Origin: Shewanella surugensis
Lineage (GTDB): Bacteria; Pseudomonadota; Gammaproteobacteria; Enterobacterales; Shewanellaceae
Assembly: GCF_023284005.1 (NCBI RefSeq)
Contig: NZ_JAKIKS010000062.1
Coordinates: 1 to 33,329 of the forward strand
Length of the DNA stretch: 33,329 bases
Direction of reading: 5' to 3'
A model generated the notes under the pieces. That model ran no database searches. It saw only the letters and a list, made by a program, of their open reading frames with translations, and was not told the origin of the DNA. Numbering within the stretch: the stretch's first letter is position 1; each line of letters begins with the position of its first letter. Positions 17,303-24,377 of this stretch are shown here, piece after piece. The translations under genes were made by a program, and so were the position numbers.

Positions 17303-17703
17303 GATTTTATTTCGTTTTGATTATGCTGTGTAAGTATCTGTTTAAGCTCTGTGATTTCTGCTAATAGGTTATTATGTTTCTCTTCAACACGATTGCAATA
17401 ATTTTCAAAATCGGCTCGCATTTCATTGCCATAGGCTTCGAGTTGTTCATGATCGCCTGGGGCGATGAGTATCGATGCCATATAACCTGAAATGACACAA
17501 AAAAAACTGACTCCACAGACAATCACTACTGCACCAATGACATGACCCAATGGAGTGATAGGATAGTAATCACCGTAACCCACAGTAGAAATAGTGACGA
17601 CGGCCCACCAAATAGCATCCTCTGCCGTGAGAATATTGGCACCTTGAACCCCATTTTCAACAATCAGCATAAAAACGGAAGATAGCGTCAATATGGTCAT
17701 CAT
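17287..17703 (-). CDS. Potassium-channel pore half (split channel gene, C-terminal piece)
   Basis: A 138-residue piece: end of a membrane helix, pore helix, the potassium selectivity filter TVGYGD at 40-45, a second membrane helix (VIGAVVIVCGVSFFCVISGY) and a C-terminal coiled coil with a charged tail. It belongs to the Ion_trans/voltage-gated-like potassium channels. Its start ATG overlaps the stop of the upstream piece as ATGA (17700-17703). Compared with whole channels about 60 residues between S2 and S5, including the voltage sensor, are missing between the two pieces. It could still be translated as a two-helix channel by coupling, or be part of a dead gene. Confidence 0.7.
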   Translation of the reverse strand: MMTILTLSSVFMLIVENGVQGANILTAEDAIWWAVVTISTVGYGDYYPITPLGHVIGAVVIVCGVSFFCVISGYMASILIAPGDHEQLEAYGNEMRADFENYCNRVEEKHNNLLAEITELKQILTQHNQNEIKSKKEE

Positions 17704-17957
17704 GGCGACCAGTAACGTTTAAGATATTCTTTTTTATGGGATGATTTAAAGAGTCCGGCAAAAAAATTGATTAAGAAAATAATACAAATACTGGTATCAA
17801 GAATAAATAACAGATAGCGGGTCTCAGCATTGAGGTTACCAAATACCAAGGTTAAAACAACGATAACCGATAATAATGACAGTAGCATCATGGCTAATAA
17901 CATGGGGGTTAACGTTTCTGTTTTGTGCAGTATTCGGCGCCCAGTCTCTTCGTCCAT
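17700..17957 (-). CDS. Potassium-channel N-terminal piece (S1-S2), truncated by frameshift
   Basis: An 85-residue piece with a cytoplasmic start (MDEETGRRILHKTETLTP), two membrane helices at about 18-40 and 47-68, and the typical post-S2 stretch SSHKKEYLKRYW, after which it ends abruptly (SP, stop). In intact homologues this is followed by S3, S4 and S5. The sequence jumps directly to the pore half in another frame, so a deletion of about 180 bp is the simplest reading. On its own this piece is unlikely to have channel activity. Confidence 0.65.
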   Translation of the reverse strand: MDEETGRRILHKTETLTPMLLAMMLLSLLSVIVVLTLVFGNLNAETRYLLFILDTSICIIFLINFFAGLFKSSHKKEYLKRYWSP

Positions 17958-18071
17958 TTCAAATTAATACACGGGCTAATGTGAATGGGTTGTCACGTTT
18001 TGGGTATAAGCTGCAAGCTTAGACGATGTAAAACCTTTGAATGGCGTAATATCATTTTATCGAAAAGTGGA

Positions 18072-18395
18072 TTAGGTCTCATCAACAAATTGGACTAAAT
18101 CATTAAGCACTTGTTTTTTTATTTCAAGCTGAGCATCGATAGGCAACTGGTATTTTTCAGCAAGCCGCGCATAATCATCATTACTTAACGATACTGTTAG
18201 TCTGGGGCGTTTTGGGCGTTTAGTGACAGTTAAGCCTAAGATATCTCTAATTTGATCGGATGGACTCACACCTGCGTCGAGTGCCGCTTTGCGAATAGAA
18301 TATTGAAATTTTTCATCGAGATCGAAAGCCACTTGAGTTGCTTTTGCTGCTTTTTGGTTTTGTTGCCAGTGCGGCGGCAATGAACTTTTACTCAT
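18072..18395 (-). CDS. Small protein with two tandem ribbon-helix-helix-like units; possible regulator
   Basis: A 107-residue protein I cannot name. Residues 20-55 (TQVAFDLDEKFQYSIRKAAL then GVSPSDQIRDIL) read as a ribbon-helix-helix unit: a short strand, a helix, a turn and a second helix. After the basic linker KRPKRPR a second unit follows at 65-102 (RLTVSLSNDDYARLAEKY, then LEIKKQVLNDLV). Two such units in one chain could form a pseudo-dimer that binds DNA. It is downstream of yjfK by 78 bases, separated by an inverted repeat, and ends the cluster that carries palindromic operators. The regulator role is inference. Confidence 0.65.
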   Translation of the reverse strand: MSKSSLPPHWQQNQKAAKATQVAFDLDEKFQYSIRKAALDAGVSPSDQIRDILGLTVTKRPKRPRLTVSLSNDDYARLAEKYQLPIDAQLEIKKQVLNDLVQFVDET

Positions 18396-18430
18396 GGCGT
18401 TACCATTTTTTTGGTTTCAAGGGACCTATC

Positions 18431-18459
18431 AGCCTAGTCTCAACAATATTGACTAGGCT
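18431..18459. terminator. Inverted repeat between yjfK and the small ribbon-helix-helix gene
   Basis: AGCCTAGTC (18431-18439) and GACTAGGCT (18451-18459) form a nine-base stem with an 11-base loop. No T run follows, so it may be a weak terminator or processing element rather than a classical terminator. Confidence 0.4.
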
Positions 18460-18472
18460 TCGATGAGTGGGA

Positions 18473-19129
18473 TTATAGCGTTGCAGGCCAGTAATCTCGA
18501 ATATCAGATAGAGGTCGGTAAAGTGTTAGCATGACGTCGGTAACACCCCCTTCGTAGACTTCGATATCAATGGCCTTGGTTTCATCACTACTGAGTAGTT
18601 GATAAGATTCAAACGCCTCACCTCGTTCGCCTTCTTCATCTTGTGGTGGTTTTTGACCACGGTAATCTTGCTTATGAAAATAACCTAAATCAGAAAAAGA
18701 AACTTGATGATAAGCATCAGCATACCAACTATCAAGCTGGTTCGCTAATTCATTATTGGGGGCTAAGGTGGAAAGCTCAGCTTTACCGGGTTCTTCAAAA
18801 ATGTTGGCAAATTCATCAAGATCAAATAGCTGTTCGACTTGATCGCGAGTCACCTTTACCGATAAAGAAAGGTAGGTTTCATCATCTTCATCTAAGGAAA
18901 GAAAGATGGTTTCATTACTGTGCCCTTTGAGTACCCATTCAGCGAACTGTTTACGCTTATACTCGTAAGTATTGATAGTCTCGACCCTCAGTTGTTGCCC
19001 GCGTAGAAGCGCAGGCAAGGCAAAGCTATCATCAAGGGAGATCATATCTCCCTTGTTAAGCTTGTTAGGATGATCGAGCTGACGTTTAGGTGCTTCTTTT
19101 TTGCCAAAGAGGCCGCTTAGAAATCCCAC
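18473..19129 (-). CDS. yjfK: YjfK-like protein (DUF2491, DUF4178-like)
   Basis: A 218-residue soluble protein. It begins with a hydrophobic/basic MGFLSGLFGKKEAPK that could touch the membrane, then two beta-rich repeats: LLRGQQLRVETINTYEYKRKQFAEWVLK with YLSLSVKVTRDQVEQLFDLD resembles DUF4178, and a second acidic part follows to ...LSDIRDYWPATL. Function is unknown; in E. coli yjfK is next to the PspA-like yjfJ, as here. The start is 11 bases from the pspA-like stop, so they are co-transcribed. Confidence 0.8.
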   Translation of the reverse strand: MGFLSGLFGKKEAPKRQLDHPNKLNKGDMISLDDSFALPALLRGQQLRVETINTYEYKRKQFAEWVLKGHSNETIFLSLDEDDETYLSLSVKVTRDQVEQLFDLDEFANIFEEPGKAELSTLAPNNELANQLDSWYADAYHQVSFSDLGYFHKQDYRGQKPPQDEEGERGEAFESYQLLSSDETKAIDIEVYEGGVTDVMLTLYRPLSDIRDYWPATL

Positions 19130-19140
19130 GTCTATCTCCT

Positions 19141-19830
19141 TTAGCCTTTACGCGCTTTGATGCGATCTAATACTGCATTAGCATTTGATTTTTGCTCACC
19201 AATGCCCGCTTCTGCTAATTTATCAGCTAATGCTTTATCGTTATTATCTTCGGCTAAAGTTTCAGCTGCTTGAAGACGATCATCGAAAGTTTGCTGACGT
19301 GCTTTGATACGTTCTAAAGAATCTTTAGCATTTAACAGTTTAGAATTACTACCCGCGAAAGAGTCCGTAATCGTTGCAGTTGCTTTTTGCACACTTTCAG
19401 TCGTTTTGACCATCGTTAACTGGCGCTGATAATCAGTGAGTTGACGCTCAGTTTTACGAACAAGCTCTTTTAAGCGAGTAGCGTGAGCCGTAAAGCTTTC
19501 ATTGGCCGATTGTTGATCGGCTAACTCTTGTTCAAGCAATGCAATTTTTTCAGCGATTTCTAATGCTAAACTTTCGTTTTCTTTTTCCAGTGCTTGGGCA
19601 ACATAACCTTCATGTTCAGCCACTGAACGCTTTAAGCGATCGACTTCACGACTGGCTTGCATCTCTTTGGCCATGACTTCCGTAAGATCACGTTTAGCTT
19701 TGGTTAAGTGCTTTTCTGCATCACGTATCTCTTGTTCAAAAATACGGGTCGAGTTTGCATCTACGATACTTTGTCCGACTTCAGAGGCACCGCCACGAAA
19801 TGCGGTAAGAATTTTATTTAAAATGCCCAT
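19141..19830 (-). CDS. yjfJ: PspA/IM30 (ESCRT-III-like) membrane-remodelling protein, YjfJ type
   Basis: A 229-residue, almost wholly coiled-coil protein. The N-terminal MGILNKILTAFRGGASEVGQSIVDANSTRIFEQEIRDAE is the typical PspA start: an amphipathic helix 0 and then long helices with charged heptads. C-terminal ADKLAEAGIG matches the last helix. PspA/IM30 proteins polymerise on and stabilise stressed membranes. There is no pspF, pspB or pspC here; instead it lies between YjfI and YjfK, as in the E. coli yjf cluster. Gaps of 11 bases on each side show an operon. Confidence 0.9.
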   Translation of the reverse strand: MGILNKILTAFRGGASEVGQSIVDANSTRIFEQEIRDAEKHLTKAKRDLTEVMAKEMQASREVDRLKRSVAEHEGYVAQALEKENESLALEIAEKIALLEQELADQQSANESFTAHATRLKELVRKTERQLTDYQRQLTMVKTTESVQKATATITDSFAGSNSKLLNAKDSLERIKARQQTFDDRLQAAETLAEDNNDKALADKLAEAGIGEQKSNANAVLDRIKARKG

Positions 19831-19841
19831 AATAGGCTCCT

Positions 19842-20255
19842 TTATTTCAAATAGTCGACCAATTCGTCGATGACTTCTAGGCAGTTATCAGATAACACCG
19901 ATAACTCTTGTTCTACTTCTAACATGCTAGATTGTACTGATAAGGCACCATAAACGACGTATTTATCATCGACTTTGGCAAACGATGACAGTGGCATCGG
20001 AATATTCAGTTCTAACATGGTTTCAAGCATGCTTAAGCGTGTGTCAGGCTTAACTTCGTCTTCTCCCCATAAATAACTAATGCAGAGAATTTGGTTATCC
20101 GTAACCGATACAAATATGGGTAACTCTTCACGGTTGACGATGTTGACTTGCAACACATCGATTTCGCCATCAATCGGGTAACAATCGAATTGAAGACCCG
20201 TTTGACTGCGATCACCAAGATCATTGAGGTGACCCGCGATATTGTGTATATTCAT
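19842..20255 (-). CDS. yjfI: YjfI family protein (DUF2170)
   Basis: A 137-residue acidic protein matching YjfI/DUF2170 in length and pattern: MNIHNIAGHLNDL, a central IFVSVTDNQILCISYLW, DTRLSMLETMLELNIPMPLSSF, and the C-terminal SVLSDNCLEVIDELVDYL. Its fold resembles small two-layer proteins of the secretion-chaperone type, but its function is unknown. It is the first gene of the yjfI-pspA-yjfK unit and has a promoter with two palindromic operators immediately upstream. Confidence 0.85.
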   Translation of the reverse strand: MNIHNIAGHLNDLGDRSQTGLQFDCYPIDGEIDVLQVNIVNREELPIFVSVTDNQILCISYLWGEDEVKPDTRLSMLETMLELNIPMPLSSFAKVDDKYVVYGALSVQSSMLEVEQELSVLSDNCLEVIDELVDYLK

Positions 20256-20267
20256 GTTTGTCCTTAT

Positions 20268-20280
20268 GACATATTATGTC
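20268..20280. promoter_or_regulatory. Palindromic operator copy 1 (GACATA-T-TATGTC)
   Basis: GACATATTATGTC is a perfect 13-bp palindrome, 12 bases before the yjfI start and just downstream of the predicted transcription start (near 20282). A bound protein here would block elongation or initiation. Confidence 0.7.
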
Positions 20281-20288
20281 TTAATTAA

Positions 20289-20316
20289 AGATTAGCACTT
20301 TGACATAATATGTCAA
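20289..20316 (-). promoter_or_regulatory. yjfI promoter (-35 TTGACA, -10 TAATCT)
   Basis: On the minus strand TTGACA (20316-20311) is followed after 16 bases by TAATCT (20294-20289). The -35 is part of operator copy 2. The start point would be near 20282. Confidence 0.6.
20300..20316. promoter_or_regulatory. Palindromic operator copy 2 (TTGACATAATATGTCAA)
   Basis: A perfect 17-bp palindrome with the same GACATA-W-TATGTC core as copy 1 (centre distance 34 bp). It covers the -35 of the yjfI promoter, the position of a repressor site. Confidence 0.75.
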
Positions 20317-20388
20317 GCACTATCTCATTGTTAATATACCTAAACCTACTTAACCCACCGTTTTTATAACCTTCACTACTAAAGGCTA

Positions 20389-22098
20389 TTATCCTTGGTC
20401 ATTTAACCAGGCTTTTTGATGGTATTGATACAATTGCATCGAGCCTAAAACATTGACTTTTATCTGGGTCTTATCTTTATAGAATTGTGCTGGAAAAGCA
20501 AAGGCCCCGTGGATAAGTGCAGGGGTGAGCCAAGGATCGTTTACTGGCAGCTGTGTCATTTTTTGTAAGCGTTGCTTGGCGTCACTCCCCATTAAGGTAC
20601 CGATACTCCAGCCCCATTCGCCAAAACTTGGGACATTGTGGTGGTATTGCTTAACGGTGAACCCCGCACTTTCTAACGTGTTACCGACAGAAATAAACGC
20701 ATTAGCTGCATGATAGGGAGAGGTTGATTGCACAGTAATTGCACCGTCTCGGCTCAACAATTCTTTGAGCTTACGATAGAAAACATCGGAATACAGTTTA
20801 TTTAAATCGGGATGGCTAGGATCGGGCAGATCCACAATAATGGCATCGAACATGTTTCCTTTAGCCAGTAATTTATCGACGGCATTATAGGCATCATCAA
20901 AAACAAGATTGACACTAGGATCATTTAAAGCGTTGCCGTTTAACGTTAACAATGCCTGTTGAAGCTGTGGAGGTATATTGGGGGCAGGATCTTTAAAAAT
21001 GTCAATTAATCCTTCATCAAGATCAATGAGAGTGACGTTTTTCGGTTGCCATTTAAGCACCTGTTTTAGTCCTAATCCATCTCCACCGCCAATAATCAGA
21101 ATATTATCATGGCGTGCGCTGGCAGCCAGTGTAGGGTGAACTAAAAAAGCATGATAAATATGCTCGTCACTACTGGAAAATTGCAATCTGCCATTAATGT
21201 ACATGGAATAGACGGGGGGAAGGGAAGCGGCTCGCAGGCGCTCGGTAAAGGTGAGTTGTTGAAAGCGGGTGGCTTTACTGTAAACTACTTTATCTTTATA
21301 CAGCAGATTATTAAAATCTTGTTCCCAATGGGGTCCATGTAAAGCCAAAATAACCAGTAATCCACTGGCTAAAATGTGGCCCACAAGTAATAACTTAACA
21401 TGGCGGATTTTATCCCAAAAGCGGGCAATAAACATAAACCCAGCAAATAAATTAAAACTGGCTGTCAGTGCTGCGGCGAGTTGAATGTCAATGGTTAACA
21501 TGAATCCAACCCAAATAGCAGCGCCTATTCCCGCACCTATGTAATCAGCGCCATAAATGGTACCCGCATTATGCAACAAGTGTTCTTCGCAAAGCGCTTG
21601 ACGTACGCGTGCAATGAGGGGGATTTCCATGCCGATCATTAATCCAAGCAATACACCCCATACGTAAGGTAAATACTGGCTCAGGTTCTGAAAGGAACCA
21701 ATAAAACCCCCGCTGGGTAATTGATCGGCGGGTAAACCTAAGGTGTTGGCAATAATGAGGGGTAATTGCTGGCTAAAGCCGATAATAGAAGCCGTGATGA
21801 GGATGGCTAACGCACCGCATAAGGCCACAATCAGCTCTAAAACGGCAAAGCCTGTAAAGGCGCAGCGAATTTTACGGGCAGCAAATGCACCAATGCCCAT
21901 CGAGACGATCATTAAGCCTATCATGGTATAGATAGCGGCTTCTAATGCACCAAGAATTCGACCCGCATAATGAGACAACAAGTATTCATAGATTAAGCCA
22001 CAAGCGGCAAGGATGGCCATAATGCCCAGCAACAACACATCATCAAACCAAGCTAATTTGCGGTTTTTTACCTGTGGGGTGTTTACATTGGCGTACAT
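20389..22098 (-). CDS. Membrane-anchored spermidine-synthase-like protein (N-terminal membrane domain plus SpeE-like domain)
   Basis: About 569 residues. The N-terminal 270 or so hold about seven membrane helices; the rest is a spermidine-synthase-like Rossmann domain with the nucleotide-binding motif ILIIGGGDGLGLKQVL (near 330-345) and VDLPDPSHPDLNKLYS (D-x-PDP) typical of aminopropyltransferases. This family is described as membrane-bound spermidine synthase; substrate is unproved. I start it at the ATG at 22098, which has GGA seven bases upstream, not at the TTG 12 bases earlier. It lies between the DUF350 gene and yjfI, separated by hairpin and operator regions respectively. Confidence 0.85.
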   Translation of the reverse strand: MYANVNTPQVKNRKLAWFDDVLLLGIMAILAACGLIYEYLLSHYAGRILGALEAAIYTMIGLMIVSMGIGAFAARKIRCAFTGFAVLELIVALCGALAILITASIIGFSQQLPLIIANTLGLPADQLPSGGFIGSFQNLSQYLPYVWGVLLGLMIGMEIPLIARVRQALCEEHLLHNAGTIYGADYIGAGIGAAIWVGFMLTIDIQLAAALTASFNLFAGFMFIARFWDKIRHVKLLLVGHILASGLLVILALHGPHWEQDFNNLLYKDKVVYSKATRFQQLTFTERLRAASLPPVYSMYINGRLQFSSSDEHIYHAFLVHPTLAASARHDNILIIGGGDGLGLKQVLKWQPKNVTLIDLDEGLIDIFKDPAPNIPPQLQQALLTLNGNALNDPSVNLVFDDAYNAVDKLLAKGNMFDAIIVDLPDPSHPDLNKLYSDVFYRKLKELLSRDGAITVQSTSPYHAANAFISVGNTLESAGFTVKQYHHNVPSFGEWGWSIGTLMGSDAKQRLQKMTQLPVNDPWLTPALIHGAFAFPAQFYKDKTQIKVNVLGSMQLYQYHQKAWLNDQG

Positions 22099-22163
22099 CA
22101 ATTTGTCCAATTATCGTCAAGGAAGGTGATTAACTCGTGTATTTTGAAATAATACAAGTAATC

Positions 22164-22200
22164 TAATCATTGAGGCAGTGAAACACTGCCTCAATGATTA
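22164..22200. repeat. Perfect 17-bp inverted repeat between the DUF350 and spermidine-synthase-like genes
   Basis: TAATCATTGAGGCAGTG and its exact complement (22184-22200) are separated by AAA. The stem is very stable, but the minus strand lacks a T run after it, so it is not a normal terminator. It starts 4 bases after the DUF350 stop. It may limit read-through or protect the upstream mRNA. Confidence 0.7.
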
Positions 22201-22204
22201 GCGG

Positions 22205-23104
22205 TTACGCCATTAATGCCATTAAAATTAAGGCAATGGCAACACTGATAGCCATTTCAACGGCAGCAACACCAATGTTTTTTTGTTTTTCCACTTCATC
22301 GGTGATGTTAATTTGTGCGAGTACCAATTTCTTTACCAGTGCCAACAAGAGCGAAAGTGCGACGAGCATGATAATAGAGAAAATAAGCCAGCCCATCAGA
22401 TTGTTAAAATAGGCTTGAGGATCATAATCGATAAAATGGCTTGCGGCGCTGAAGCTGAATGCCATTGCGAGCAGATAACCTGCATGACGGATTGCAATGG
22501 CGATTTCTCCTTGTTCAAGGGCTGTTTGCATTGAGGCATTTTGATTGCGCTTAGCGTAGCGATATTCACGCCAGCGAGTCAATAGAACCAGCATTAACTG
22601 AGAAACAATAAAGGCACTAAAAATGGCGATGAAGGTATCAAGCGTTAAATCTTCAGCCCACATGAGCACTGAGCGGATAATAATTGCGGTGGCGATGACC
22701 GCGCTGGCATCTACAATAGACACAGCGACATTGCCTTTAATGATAAGTTCGCTTTTATTGATTTCATTTAAGGCGATCTTATCGTGTAATAAACGACCAA
22801 GTTTGATCAGTACTAAACCAAATACACCGTATGCGGTCATGCCAATCGCTTCAATCAGATACGAGCTAGCCGCTTCACCGGTTATCGCGCCAGTTAGGAC
22901 AATACCTAAGGCGGCCACGCCGCCAGCCGTGCTTATGCCAAAGGCAAAGTTATCTTTTTCAGCCAGCTCATGGTGGCTATTTACATTAATACTCCAGCCC
23001 TGTAAATAACGCATTAAGGTCAGTAGGATGACGGCAATGGTTAAATCAATGGCTAAAATAACGGCGAGTTCCGGTGTTAAGCCGTAGTCTTGAAAAAATG
23101 TCAT
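22205..23104 (-). CDS. Double-DUF350 inner-membrane protein (YjfL-like)
   Basis: A 299-residue integral membrane protein with about eight helices arranged as two similar halves, each a DUF350 unit; for example FAFGISTAGGVAALGIVLTGA in the first half corresponds to IAIRHAGYLLAMAFSFSAASH in the second. E. coli YjfL has a single unit of about 130 residues, so this is a duplicated form. DUF350 proteins are often encoded beside PspA-like and spermidine-synthase-like proteins. Function is unknown. It starts 14 bases after the lipoprotein gene. Confidence 0.85.
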   Translation of the reverse strand: MTFFQDYGLTPELAVILAIDLTIAVILLTLMRYLQGWSINVNSHHELAEKDNFAFGISTAGGVAALGIVLTGAITGEAASSYLIEAIGMTAYGVFGLVLIKLGRLLHDKIALNEINKSELIIKGNVAVSIVDASAVIATAIIIRSVLMWAEDLTLDTFIAIFSAFIVSQLMLVLLTRWREYRYAKRNQNASMQTALEQGEIAIAIRHAGYLLAMAFSFSAASHFIDYDPQAYFNNLMGWLIFSIIMLVALSLLLALVKKLVLAQINITDEVEKQKNIGVAAVEMAISVAIALILMALMA

Positions 23105-23118
23105 ATCAGTTCCTTAAA

Positions 23119-24090
23119 TTATTTGCCCCGACGAACACTACGGGTGGTGCGGCTACTGGAGTTACGGAAGCTACTGTCTTTTGAATAAGTTGAATTATAC
23201 TTACTACTGCTTTTGGTTTTTGAGTAGCTACTCTTGTTACCCACAGAGCTGGCTTTTGGGCTGCTGGTACTTTGTCGAGACAAGCTTGCTCCCCCTGTAC
23301 GGCTTTTTGCGTAAGGGCTATCAAATTTTCGCCCTTGAGAGTTGAATTGTTTCTTGGTGCGCTCATAAGTACTATTTTGCGCACTCGCTTGCTTTGGTGA
23401 AGTATAACGGGAGCGGCCGACATCATTGTAATAGCTGTAGTTACGTCCATTAGACCAACGATCGTAATAAACGGGTCCTCGTGTGAGGTTGGAAAACATC
23501 GAATACATGCCATACCATGCCCAAATAGACATCCCATTTGAACCAGTTTGCCAGTTTCCATAAGACGGGTTACCGACGAGTTGATTGCCGTCACTGCTGT
23601 CAGCGCTATTGGCTAATTGCGATGCTTCACGGCTGATGGCATTGACCCGTCCCAGTTCACCGTTAGACATATCGGCAACGACATTGACCGGATCGGATAG
23701 CATATCATTGTATAAACTAGGATCGCCTGCTTGGTAAATATTTTTAACTTCAGATAGTTGCTGATCTAAATCAACAAAGTTAGCCGCGTTTTTTGACTCG
23801 ACTAAACGTCGATCCAATGACTTATATATGGGGCCATTTGGGGTGGCATCGGTTGCAAGTTGGGTTAATAATGGGGCTAGATCCGGTTTTTGTTTCGCCA
23901 AAATATTGCTATATTGAGTCAGTAAGGTGGCATTTCTTATTTGACCATCATTGAGCATGCTGGCGAGGGTATTTAAACGTTGTTGGGCCAATGTTTGAAA
24001 TTGGGTTATTTTTTCCGGTCTATCATCACCACATCCTGTTAGCGATAACGCAAGTATGACGGTGAGAACACCTAGCAGCATTCTTGCCAT
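23119..24090 (-). CDS. Lipoprotein with low-complexity Ser/Lys/Arg-rich tail
   Basis: A 323-residue exported protein: signal peptide with lipobox LTGC (C20). Residue 22 is aspartate but residue 21, the one after the cysteine, is glycine, so outer-membrane sorting is more likely. Residues 25-130 are helical with repeated N/L-rich segments, 150-200 hold a Trp/Tyr/Gly-rich patch (NWQTGSNGMSIWAWYGMYSMF), and from about 220 the chain is low-complexity and basic (runs of SSSK, STYSK, ending TTRSVRRGK). I do not recognise a named family. It is the first gene of the lipoprotein-DUF350 unit; TATAAT at 24148-24143 on the minus strand is its likely -10. Confidence 0.75.
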   Translation of the reverse strand: MARMLLGVLTVILALSLTGCGDDRPEKITQFQTLAQQRLNTLASMLNDGQIRNATLLTQYSNILAKQKPDLAPLLTQLATDATPNGPIYKSLDRRLVESKNAANFVDLDQQLSEVKNIYQAGDPSLYNDMLSDPVNVVADMSNGELGRVNAISREASQLANSADSSDGNQLVGNPSYGNWQTGSNGMSIWAWYGMYSMFSNLTRGPVYYDRWSNGRNYSYYNDVGRSRYTSPKQASAQNSTYERTKKQFNSQGRKFDSPYAKSRTGGASLSRQSTSSPKASSVGNKSSYSKTKSSSKYNSTYSKDSSFRNSSSRTTRSVRRGK

Positions 24091-24142
24091 GCTTTCTCCA
24101 AATTAATGATTATGGGTATTTTGATAAAAATACCAGAAGTAA

Positions 24143-24148
24143 ATTATA
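24143..24148 (-). promoter_or_regulatory. Likely -10 of the lipoprotein-DUF350 unit
   Basis: TATAAT on the minus strand, about 53 bases before the start codon. The -35 (TTCGCA, 16 bases upstream) is poor, so an activator may be needed. Confidence 0.45.
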
Positions 24149-24191
24149 GTAGGCCTAAAATCACTGCGAACAAAGAATAAGATCTGTTCAT

Positions 24192-24205
24192 TAACTGGCC
24201 AGTTA
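24192..24205. promoter_or_regulatory. Palindrome TAACTGGCCAGTTA in the lipoprotein/glnE divergent region
   Basis: A perfect 14-bp palindrome, different from the GACATA sites, lies about 45 bp upstream of the likely -10 of the lipoprotein gene. It is a possible activator or repressor site. Confidence 0.35.
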
Positions 24206-24338
24206 TTTTGGTTTATTCTCTTTAACTATGGCAGCATAAAATCAACCTGTTAAGAAAGTGATGCGGTTGCTCTACCTAATAAAGGTAGACAAGTTGTACA
24301 TCACAATTAGTTGGATTTAGGCACAGTTATACCATCGA

Positions 24339-24353
24339 CGACATATTATGTCG
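24339..24353. promoter_or_regulatory. Palindromic operator copy 3 (CGACATATTATGTCG), upstream of glnE
   Basis: A 15-bp perfect palindrome whose 13-bp core is identical to operator copy 1 at 20268. It ends 24 bases before the glnE start. Confidence 0.7.
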
Positions 24354-24377
24354 ATAGTCAAGATCACTAGGGGTATT

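Noticed and set aside
23106..23594. 162-residue frame on the minus strand
   Set aside because: It lies in a different frame inside the lipoprotein gene, whose signal peptide and lipobox support the other reading.
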